DNA from: Ascidia mentula
Taxonomy: Eukaryota; Chordata; Ascidiacea; Phlebobranchia; Ascidiidae
Length of the DNA stretch: 64,000 nucleotides
Direction of reading: 5' to 3'
Assembly (NCBI GenBank): GCA_947561715.1
Contig: OX387201.1
Coordinates: 16,754,001-16,818,000, forward strand
Part shown: positions 1-12,100 of the stretch, piece after piece
Position numbering within the stretch: the stretch's first letter is position 1
Layout: each line of letters opens with the position of its first letter
The notes under the pieces: model-generated
What the model saw: only the letters and a program-made list of their open reading frames with translations
Told to the model about the DNA's origin: nothing
Databases searched by the model: none
Translations under genes and position numbers: made by a program

Positions 1-136
1 GTAATTTCTGCAACAATTAACGCAGTGTGCTGTAGTTACAAATTTTGTATTTTGTGCCTTTTCCTGTTGGTTGATTGCCAAATATATTTATAACATCACT
101 CCCTGTATTGGAATTAATCGAAAACATTGTCCCCAG

Positions 137-3100
137 ACTCTCCCCTTTCTCGGGAACTGACTTCTCATTACACGGACGGGGTTTATCAACCTTCAGGATT
201 GGATCGACCTTCTCCACGTGATGTAAGCTCGTCCCTCATGTCTGGTCCACCCGACTTAACTTCGTTTGACGAGAAAACCGTCTTGTTCGTGTATTTTGGT
301 GAGTTTAAAACTGCGGGAAATGATTTGTTTCTGAATTTCCAAAAATTTGTTCGAAGAAATAAACGATGCGATTCACAAATTTAATTTTGGTTGTAAAAAG
401 ACTGAAATATGGACAAACTAAAGAGACCTATTATGTCGAAACAGTTGCCTTGTCTGCAGCTCACTATAAAAAACAAGTTTCGTTCAGCTACAACTTTCGC
501 CTGTAAAATTTGCATCATATAGTGTTCAATAATTGTTATGTTAACAATATTTGGCCAACAAAGCCTTCAATTCCAAATGTTTTGAAACTTTTGTTTCGTT
601 ACCGGATTCTTTAAAGTGAACATGAGGTTTCCATAAACCCTGGCAGGTCAACATGTCATAAACGACATCGTCGATGTTGAACGCAACGGTTGCCCACCGG
701 AACGATACGGAATCAAGATATCGTACAACGATACTGAGCTCAACCCTCTTGGATTGCGTGATTTGGAAATGCCGTACGAACGATCCAGATATGACGATTC
801 CAACACAGGGTATTCCCCAAACCGTCCGCGGAACCAGATCAACGAAGTGACGTCATTTTTAGACGGTAGCAGTATCTATGGTCACGGAAGAACTTGGGCC
901 AATCAGCTGCGTTCGTTTGGCGAGTGCCCAAAGTCATACGAATCGGTAAGAAATGAATTGCCCAGAAATTTGCTTCAAGTTGTATTTGCACACATTAGAT
1001 CAGAGGTCGTCAACCCAGGGCCTATTTTCTGTCGTGCGTATATTGAAGGGTCAAAATAACTCGCTGCTTCCAGTGGGTTTTAGTTAAGTGCGTAGAGATC
1101 TAACTATCCCTTGGCACGTTACAGATCTCTGACATCGGTATAAATCCAGTGACACCTGAATAACCTTTTGTTCACACCTCCTTGACAAGCCTAAAAAACA
1201 AACAAACGTTCGACTCGTGCCGACCACGTGGGCGTTGGAACGCGACAGTAACTGTAACCGGGAGCTCGAATTAGTTTACGAGCAAAGTAAATAGCAGGAA
1301 TGAAAACTCCCCGACGCCGTTTGTTATTAGTCACGTACACGTTATTAAACATTGAACATTTCCGGATATAAATTGTGAAATATCTGGCGCGACCTTTGGT
1401 ATATTGACGATTGTTGAAATGAAACCATCGAACTTCAATATCAAGGATTATTTGTCATCTGTCCCAACTATGGGAGAAAAGTTGTTCAATGTGGTTTTGT
1501 CGAAAAACGGCGACATGAACACAACATAGAGATTAGTTTGTGAGAGCTTCTGTACCTAAGTCGGTACAACAAAAGTTCGGAATGTCTGAGACTGGAATTT
1601 GAAACCTCCTTTAAGTGTTGGCATTGTCTTTGGCTTTGGCCATATACATTTGCAAAGCCGCTTAGATGTTGTGTAAAATGAGGAGTACTGACGGTATTCC
1701 CTTTTTAAGGATTGCAAGGGTGAATTGCGGTCGTCCGATGACGAGGGAAAATTTCCGATGCTGAATTTCCCTGGTCTGCCGATTTACAACCCCGCAATTC
1801 CTGCTTCCAATAAAGTCGAATCAACTGCTCGTTTTTACGGTATGCTTCTTTCTATGATTAACTTGAGAACACATTCTATTTAACGACGTTATATTAAACA
1901 GCAAATTTTGAATTCATTAATCCTTTGAACTCGATTGAATTTAGCAGGGTAATCGCCCCTCGTTAGTTTTATATTTCGATCCAGTCTAAATGAATGGAAC
2001 TGTGCAGCATCACAGTCGCCCATAATAATTGTGCTGAAGGTCAGCATTTATCAAATGGTGTTACACCTGTAGTTTTTATTTCTTAAGCTCCTGTCTATAT
2101 GTTGTAAGCAAGTATGTAGATGAATTCAGCTAATAATTTACGCGTCGTTCAAATCCCTCGGTGCCGATGTGTTATCTTGGCAATCACGACCGAATATTCA
2201 CATTGAGACAATCCAAATTCCCCCACGTACTGAAATGTTGCAACAGACGCCAAAACCGAAATAACTAAGCGGGAGTGAGAACGACAGACAGTTCTGACTC
2301 CAGCTTTTGGAGTAAGAGGAATAAAAGTATATCGCTTTCCCCTGTCAGGTTGCATTAGCAGCAGGTTATGCAAACATATTGTTCGTGTAATGTAAACTCA
2401 GCGCAATCCGCTGTTTACTGATCGTTTGATTGCGACCCGGGGCTTAAGTGGCCCGGTGTTTTCCGCGAGCATTATTATTTGCTTTTTTGTTTCGAGTGCT
2501 GTGCTAACAAAGCTACAAATGGATATCGAAACCATCTTTCACGGGTGAAAAGATCTTCGGGGTCTGAAGCAAAGTATTGCATTGTGATAAAGTCTAAATT
2601 GATGTCAGTTAAAAATACTTGGGCTCACATAATCCTTTTTAGCTACGTACCTCAAAGTTTCGAAACACAAGTCACAAAGCCCTGTTTTTGTATGTAAAAT
2701 AATCTTATTATCGTTCTTATCATTTTTTCCATCGTTTTCAGCAACTGGAAGCAGATTATCCAACGAAAATCCCTTTCTTCTCTCTATCAGCGTTGTGTGG
2801 TTTAGGCATCACAACTATTTAGCCAAAAAATTGCGAACTGCGAATCCCGTCTGGTCGGAACAGCGGGTGTTCGAAGAAGCGCGTACTTTGAACATTGCAA
2901 TCTACCAGGCAAGATATATTATTGGAAAGTTTCGCCCCACGAGTTTGCGCATGGTTATGATCAAGATAGGTTTTGCAATGTTTGTAACCTTAGCTTTACC
3001 TGCGTTCGGTAAAATAATCATGCGTTCGAGTTTCGTTAAATAACTTTGCTTCCCTTTGTAGAACATCGTGTATTACGAATGGCTTCCCGTGCTTTTAGGA

Positions 3101-6100
3101 ACGAATGTGCCAAAATATGAAGGTGAGTAATCCCAGTTCAGTAACTAAAATTACGTCATTGTGTACAAATGCCCCACATCTATTTTAGGCTACAAGTCGT
3201 CTACATCCGTCGCTATTAGCAACGTATTCCAGAGCGCCGCCATACGGTATTTGTACACTTTAGTGCCATCTGGTGGAAATGTGCGTTCCAACGAGCCAGG
3301 GTACGACCGATTTTATGTTTTGATGCAAAGCATATTATCTCTTTGCAAATGTCCAAACAACTCGGAGTGATTAACGATTATCGTCAGTGCGATCTATATT
3401 TTTTTGAATATCACAAATGTATTTGAATACGTACAGAAATTGACGATGCCATTCAGGCGAAAGTAATATTTTTGTGATATTTTAAAATAAAACGCACTGT
3501 CGCCGAATGTCAATCAATCTTTATGAGTAATTTTGAATACCTGACCAGCTAGGACTGATTCGTCTGTACCACCAGACAAAACAGGCTGATTCCTGTTTTC
3601 TAAACGACGTTTCTCTTATTTTTTGAAAGTATGCTATTTTCTTTTTCAAAAAGGAAATGCTCACCTAATGGAACAGCAGTTCGACTTTGTCAGAGTTATT
3701 ACAGATCCGAGGTGAGCTCAGCTTCACTGCCAACACGTGTAATTAAAGTTTCATTTTAGAAATGTCATCACATTATGCAGGAGATTATTCGTGTGCGAAC
3801 ACTGGAAGGTATTTTGCTGGGAATGTGCAATCAGCTGGCTGAGAGGGAAGATCACGTCATCACACACGACTTACGAAACGCTTATCACGGACCACTTGAG
3901 TTTTCCAGGAGAGATTTGATGGCCTTATCTGTACAGGTAACAATCAGGGCAAATTGCAGTACTTTTGCAATGTAGCTATTACAGCGTCTACTCAAACTGT
4001 GTTTATTTGAATGTTATTGTAACCTAAACTGGATTTGTTAAGTACCATTTGGCGCAGAGTTTGGGGCTGTTTTAAAGTGATCGATGATTCTTAGTACACG
4101 GTTCCATGAGCATCAATACAAGTTTTCTGAGTCTTCACTGGATAATTTATACCAATTAGAAGATATTAGAAAATATGGTTTATGGGTTAAAATCTATTGG
4201 CTTTCGTGTGAGACAAATATATTTCGCTATCAAGCATTAGAGCATGTGCCCAATTAGAGCATACGTTAATTAAAAATATGTGTTGTCAGACGGGCCGAGA
4301 CCACGGTCTACCTGATTACAATACAGCATTGGAGGAATTGGGATTCAACCGCACCAACTTTGCTAGCAACGCTATGGTGAGCATACCCTGAAATCCACCT
4401 TCAAAATCCACCTGTGTTGTCAGTTAGTTGGCAGTTTAGATTGAATGTTCCATGTTGCTTCACACTGATTAATTACCGAAGTTTTGATTTATATGCTCAT
4501 ATCAGCCGCTTCACACTTAAACTCATTGGTCCACAAACCTTAGATGAAATTATTTTGCCGAGTCGATTTGCACCAAGTTTTCCACATTTAGACAAAACAA
4601 AAATATACGAAGCTGTATAATAGACTATACCCGTCATGCAATCACTTTGACTAAATTGTAACTTACATCACGTCAACTCCAAGAAAACGTACTGCAACAA
4701 AGCAATTGTATGAAATGATTCTGTTATTATAAAATGTGTGATATCGCGTATGTCCGTTTTAGCGCGACGAACTTATGGAAATGTACAAGTCGTCGACGTT
4801 TGAAAACGTTGACATCCTGGTGGGAGGTTTGCTGGACATAAACCCCGACAAAGCGAATCCATCCCCACTCTTCAGCAAAATTATCAGGAATCAGTTCCAA
4901 AGAATTAGAGACGGAGACAGGTTTTGGTTCGAGAATGTCAAGAACGGGTAAGTACCCAAGGAAATTTAATTATCCAAAGCAATTTGTATCACATTTGTAA
5001 CTTGTTCAAAAACAAACAAGAGGTGCTTGCGTACTATGCCGGTCGCAATCACTGGTTTTAAGTCATTAGAAATGGAATCGGCAAATCTTCATAACTTTCT
5101 CCTGCAAAGATAAAATTCTCTGATAAAGCAACAGAATCCCCAGACAGTCATATGGGTAACAAAGTCTTGGTGATCTTTTCGACATTCAATAAAAACAATT
5201 GACTCAGGTTTTTTTCTTATATACCTTGCTCTGTGTATGCATGTATGTAACGGTGCAATGTTACGGTTCGGTGTATTGAAATAAAGTAATTTGTAGCTTG
5301 TTCGATGACAACGCCATCGAAGAAATTTCCAACACATCATTTCGTGACGTTCTTCTACGTGTAATGACGTCAGATTATAGAAAAGATATTCAAGAACTCC
5401 CTTTCAAGTGGAAACCTACAGGTACAAAAAGAAATTACCGGCACAATTCATAAATCAGAGTTCCACAAGCCTCCATAAAGTTTCAAGCAAGGCAGCTAAA
5501 TCAGTACAAATCCTACAGATCTAACCCGTTTACCTGCCTTGCTTGAAGCTTTATGATGGTTTGTGGAACCCTTGAGAACAGTGTTCACCAACCGGTGGTA
5601 CGCGTATATAGGTCTAGTGGTATGCGACCGCATTCCAGGTGGTACGCGAGCACCTTTCCGTAATTTGCGGATGAAGTACGAATTTAGAAAATCGTAAGTG
5701 ATCTCATGATGATTGTTACTGCATCTCTTAGGTTACATTGTTACACTCGACTAGGTGGTACGCGTCGAAATTGTGTTACTTCCAAGTTGTACGCAACCAC
5801 AAAAAGGTTGGGAATCACTGCTTGAGAATCTCCATGGGCCCTTCAAGAATCACTGCAAGATGAAAACAAACTTTTACATTTTTTTTAATTTTTTCAGAAT
5901 CATGTCAAAATTACACGCAAGTGTTTATCAAAGATTTGGAACGATGTTCTGATCTGCACTTGTACGATTATTTCGAAGATAGTGAAATATCTTTCATTGT
6001 GGTTTGGACAGCTGTAGGAGTTGCCTGCGTCGGTAATTCAAAACAGTTGTTTTGCATGATTTTTCCATTTTGCAACTTTATGTAGGCTCTAAAGTAATTT

Positions 6101-9100
6101 TGTGCCGATCTTTTTGACAATGATACCATATTCATGCAAACAAAATCTTTAAGTTCATTTAAATATGTGCGCTAAACCTTGTCAAGGCACATTGCTTACA
6201 TGCATTTTGACCAACTGGGCTACCCGCGCACTGCTAGTCATTTACATACAAGGCAATTTTTCGTGACTTCGGGAATTTTGTTTTTACAGCGGCAATACTC
6301 ATATCGCGGGTTCTTGCTGCTTTCTGTCGCCGAAGAAAAAACATTTACGTCAGGGCCGCCCTTAGCAAGAGAGATGTGACGGCACAAGAAGTTCTTGGAA
6401 GCAAAAAGCAAAACGTCAAAGTAGGCATTGGCAACACTAGAATTAAAAATATGCACGAATTTAGTAGTTGGAAAAAACGCTAATTCGTGTAAGCTTGTGT
6501 TCAGATCATTAAGGTATAACGTTATTCACATGTGCTTGAGACCCATCCTAGAAACATAAGTAAAGTAGCATCATTCTTCCCTGTTTCAGATCACTTTTAA
6601 AGACGGGGCAGTTGTCATCAAATCTCAATACAATCAGAGAGAAATTAACCTTACAAAAAACCGCACGGTGGAGGTATGGAGCAGTAATAATTACGACAGG
6701 AGGCATCTCCTTGTGAGGCTGGAAAAAGAATCCTATGATTTGGTAAAATAACCTTACACCTCTATTAAATAAAAATTATATGCATAAAGTGATTGTTTTA
6801 AGTATTTCTTAGCTGTGCACACGGTATTAATTTACCATGCTTTATTTACATGCACTGATTTTGCCTATTTCCAACGCTTGAGGGCAGCAAACGTAAACAA
6901 TCAAAAGCGAAGAGCTACATCCCGAAATATGAGTTTTCTTCTATCTTGACAGTTAATGCTGCAGGCGCTGGCATCAAAATAATATCATATCTTATTGCCC
7001 GTTTTTTAACCAAAATATACAGCGACCGAGCAGGTCATATACTTTGCATATATTTATTGGACCCTAGGTCGTTGTGACTTTCTGAAGTTACCGTCACACA
7101 GGTGCTGAAGTTCGCTGACGAAACACGACGAGACAAGTTTTACGCAGATTTAAACCGTTTATGTGATGGTGGTTCGCTCACCTTCGCGGACAAGGGAACC
7201 GTCAGCAAAAGAAGCATGCTTGAAATGGCCGTTACCAAGGAAACGAGGGACAATCGAATGGAGTTGTTCTTCAATAATGCACTCCGCATGGTAAGAACAA
7301 GAATATTGGTCTTGGTAGCAACTTCGGTGTAATTGTGATGTTAATAATTAGGAAGAAACGTTACTTGCTGTTGTACGCAGGGTTGTTGAATAACAAGAAT
7401 TAATGATTTGAACGGTGATTTGCACAATTAACTTGGGGACGTAAAGTCCTTTCACACATTTTGTATTGTCTATTTTGCTGGCGATGGCGACAGTAGCATG
7501 AGTTGAAATTCAATTAAATATAATGTTACTAGCAAATCTGCCGCATCTTTAAGAGCTGGAGACAGTAGTTCATAATGCGTCGACCTAAAGGTCTTGTCAG
7601 TGCAGCTGGTGTCTGTGGAACTGGGCTAGCTTTTACACAAGCAGGCACAGAATTTTTCACTTTGTGATACCTTTCGGTGATCGTCGAGCAGTTATGTATC
7701 CAACTGGGTACGAAACAACGGAGACGAACAACCGTGGAGTAACCGCATCTTATGGTTTGGATTTGCAATATGGATTGGAATTGAATGGGAAGATCTCCAA
7801 ACACAACTGTGTTGTTCTATCCAGCATTATAGCTTCAGAAAAAATGTTTTGCAGCGCAAGTAAATCCAACAAAATCAAAACACAATATTCAACCTTTCCA
7901 GACGATAGGACAGGACGGACTCGATTCCGATCAGGTTTTGCCGGAACTCGCCAACGCAAAGTTATCTCAACATGACGTTGCCGAAGTGTTTCGCATTTCA
8001 CACGACTCAACATTTCTCGACAAAATCTTCGAGCATTCGAGTTATGATGGCGATATGATGACGTACAAAGACTTTTGTCGATTTTTGACTTTTTTCTCGA
8101 AAGGTTTGTGACGGAATTTACAAATTTGTTGCCGTTCCCACAATTGCAGAAAAAGTAGAAATATGTTTTTTATTTACTCGTACAAAATATACATGATAAT
8201 AATCAAAACATGTGCACTTGGCCCATAAAAAATTATGCAGATAAAAAATACTAAAAAAAAGAGATAAAAGTATGACATTGGCGCCATAGATTTCCAAGTC
8301 AGGCGCCAATAAAATATAACGATTTAATTTAATTTTAGAAATAAATATAAATTTTACGTTTACAATACAATCTGGTCATGCCCAAGAAATTATCGTGTAT
8401 CATTCGTGTATTTGGCTCCTTTGCGAACGTTGAAACTTTGCTTAAAAAAAAAAGTTCCAAATTAATTAATTTAATTTAAATTTGATTTATTTAATATTTC
8501 TATGCCGTATCCTACATTAACGGTTTTTCAAAACTTGAACATAACTATAATTTGCATAATGGTTTTATTTACATTAAGAAAATCTTGACAACCAAATAAC
8601 ATTTGGCAGTTACAGATTTAAGGTTGCAATAATATTTGTGTTTTTAGGCCAACCAAGACAGAAAGCCAAACTCCTTTTTGAATTGTATGACGTCAGCAAA
8701 CAAGGTCACCTAAACAAGAATGAATTTATTTCGATGGTGAAGTCCATCCTCACGATTGTTGGGGAGGAGAAGATTACTCACATATCATTCGATGAGATCA
8801 TTATGTCCATGATGACGTCAATGCAGCGGAATCAACACAACCACTATAATTTCGAAGATTTCGAAGAGTTTGTAAAGCGATACGACATCAGTCTGTGCAA
8901 GAGTTTTTTGCAACCAGGAAGAGGTAGGTTTGATTTTGAACAAGTATCAACTTCCATCAATTTGTGTTGTTTCTAATGGGATAGTTCTATAGTGGGTTAA
9001 CAACCTTAAGATATAAACACGATGGGACATTACTGTAAACAAGATATTTGTGAAAGATAGCTCTACTTTCATTTACTTCATTTACTTGTGATTTCCGTTC

Positions 9101-12100
9101 ATTTATTGTGGATTTATTCTAGATTTGAACAGAAACACGGTGGTGCCAGAATCGACGGAACTTCCGAAAATCACCACAAGTTTTTCCAGGTATTTCCGAT
9201 AAAGTTTCGTAAAATGTATTGAATCCCCAATACCCAGGTTATTAAAACGCATGTGGAACCCATTAAAATTGAACCAGACGAACATAATGACAAGATCACA
9301 ATAGTCTCCTCGTAACATCAATAATCGAACAACTACATTGTCACGATTTAATTGCGCCGTCACAAATTTATTTTTTCTTTCAATAGTCCAAGGGGAAGTT
9401 GCCAATACACGATGAGCCGATTGACAACGCGGGAGTCACATGATCCGGTCATTATGAAGCGCAATGCGGTGGGAATGATGAGCAGAAGATACCGGGCGTT
9501 TTGTAGACTGGTGGAACAATACTGCACGCATGTGTTCTGGATCTCTCTGTACACTCTCATCACGGCTGGTGTATTTGCATACGCGTTCAGTAGGTTAAAA
9601 AGCCCATGAAAATCACGTTGCGGTTGCATTTATATTTGTTCGCTCAAAGCGAAATTTTCCTTTATTTTCCATTTTTGAAAAAAGTATCCCTTTAAGACTT
9701 TAATTTAAGTTCCTAATAAACGCTTCCGGAAACATTCTGTCCCTATTTATAGTCACAACGATTTTAACCTTTTCCTTTTGACTGCAATCATGGAAATATG
9801 CCTTTCCACGGTTAAAATGTGTTAACTTTCGCATAAAACAATTGTATTTCGCTAAAAAGAAAAGCCAGTGTAAGTAAGAAAACATCGTAAAGGGAATTTC
9901 AATAGTAGCGTTCGGTTACTGCCACCAAATTACTTCAATATTATTCATTTAAACACGAATCATATTTTCCAGACGAGGTTGTCTCGAACAAGACCTCAGG
10001 CTTGAACAGCATGGCAGGTTATCCGCTAGCGGTCGCCAGAGCGTCGGCAGGAGCTTTGCAATTCAACTTCAGCACAATCCTATTGACCGTGTGCAGGAAC
10101 ATAATAACTTTCATGAGAGCTACTTGGGTTGCAAGGTTCGTCCCGTTTGACTCAGCGATGACGACGCATCGGATTGCAGCCTGGATGGGATTGTTTTTCT
10201 CTGGTAAGCAGAAGTCGAAATGTATTCTGTGGTGTTCGTTGAGGTGTAACATTTTTCGTGCCCTGTATGCATTAATTTCGCACCCTGGCACACATTCCAA
10301 CAGTAATTACATAGGGATGTGATTGCCTGTTTTTGCAGTTTTCAGCGCAAACAAAATGGCTGGCACATTTTGCAGAAAACGTAGGTATGTGTGCTTTCAT
10401 GGTTTTTTGACTAATTTTAATCAACGCTCAATGACGTCACCCACACGCGAGCCTTATCTTACTATTTGTGGCGTCAGCCAGGTCAGCTCTATAACATAAC
10501 CGTAAAGTTAGACCAGCCACGCATTTTTTTATAAACGGATGATGGAATAAACTATTGCCGGAACTTAAATAATTGTCTAAATTTTTTTTTACCAGTTTTT
10601 CTGCATTATGGGACAGACTTTTTGTTCTAAAAAAGAGTAAATCCGTTCATAGTACAGTATCTTTTATCATTGCAGTCATGCATACCGTGGCACATGGAAT
10701 TAACTTCTACTCCATCCCAACACAATCTCCTTCCGACATGCTCTGCTACTTTAGCGACCTCTGGTGGCCGAGCAACTTTATTCCATCCTTTGTATTTTGG
10801 GCTTTTCAAACAATCACTGGTGTGACTGGCGTCGTCCTTTGCGTCGTGTTACTGCTAATGTAAGTGTATGCGTTTTGTTTCTTGTGAAGCGAAAGTGTTG
10901 TTTTTGAATGCAGTTTGAAATCATAAATGTTGAACAATTATGAACAGTTTTGATTAGGTTATTATAAGTCTTTATTATGTTGAACGCTTGACGAGTTTGA
11001 ACCCTTCCAATAAGCGGTGGGCCGCGTCATTTTCGTAGTCAATTAACTGCTCTTTTTCTTGGTGTGACAAATTAGTCACGGAAGAATCGGCACTAAAATT
11101 AATTAAGTAGTCTAGTCTTTGTGCCAACATACATGAAAAACACATGTTTACAATATAGCATTTGTCGAATATATTTAGGTACGTGTTTGCGATGGACTTC
11201 GCCCGTCGTCTGATGTACCAAGTATTCCACTGGACCCATATCATCGGAATATTTCTTCTTTACATCCTCATAGTTTTGCATGGAAGCGCTATGCTTGTTC
11301 AGGTACGGAGACTTTTGTAAACATAAAGTCCTGCTTTAAATGAAATCTTTGGTAGTGAATTTGTTTTGCATTGATGTTTGGTTATTGGTGTATGGATATC
11401 TCACTATTACAGAGCACTGCGAGTTTGTTTTTTAATTGTATTTTCACAGCCTAACAAATGCTCTTACATTTTTTGAAATCCAATCGAAGCACGATCCATT
11501 AAGAATCCTTTTTAAATTTTAGTTATCAATTGACATCAAATGATGTCAGTAGGTTTTTTTTACATGTTTACAAAGTTTTTGCTTGTCGTATGCATGGAAA
11601 ACTCTTTTGACAGAAACCTGGATTTTATCTCTACTTTCTGGGACCTGCCACACTTTACACACTGGACAAGATGTACAGTTTGTGTCGCCGCAAAACTCCC
11701 GTGGCAATTTTAAACGCCGAACTTCTTCCCTCAAACGTGCTGTACCTCGAAATACAGAGGCCTCGAAATTTTCACTACAAATCTGGTCAATGGGTAAGTA
11801 CCTTTTGCTTGGATTTATTTACGTGCGGCATTTTACAAACAACTTGAAAGTTTGTTGAGATGAATTTTATGTTGGGTATTTTGGCTGTATTGTTCATATT
11901 GAATGATTACTATAAAGTGCGTTGTGTTCATAAATTTTTCAAAGTCTTTAAACTCCACGCAAAAAAAATTAAGTTTTTATCTGTTATGACGATGCGTGCC
12001 GTTCTCTGCTACCTCATTTATTTTATTAGTAGGTAAAAGTCAAACATTGGTTTCAAAACGTTTCGAACAAAGCTGTATCTTCGGGCCACCGTTTCCACCT

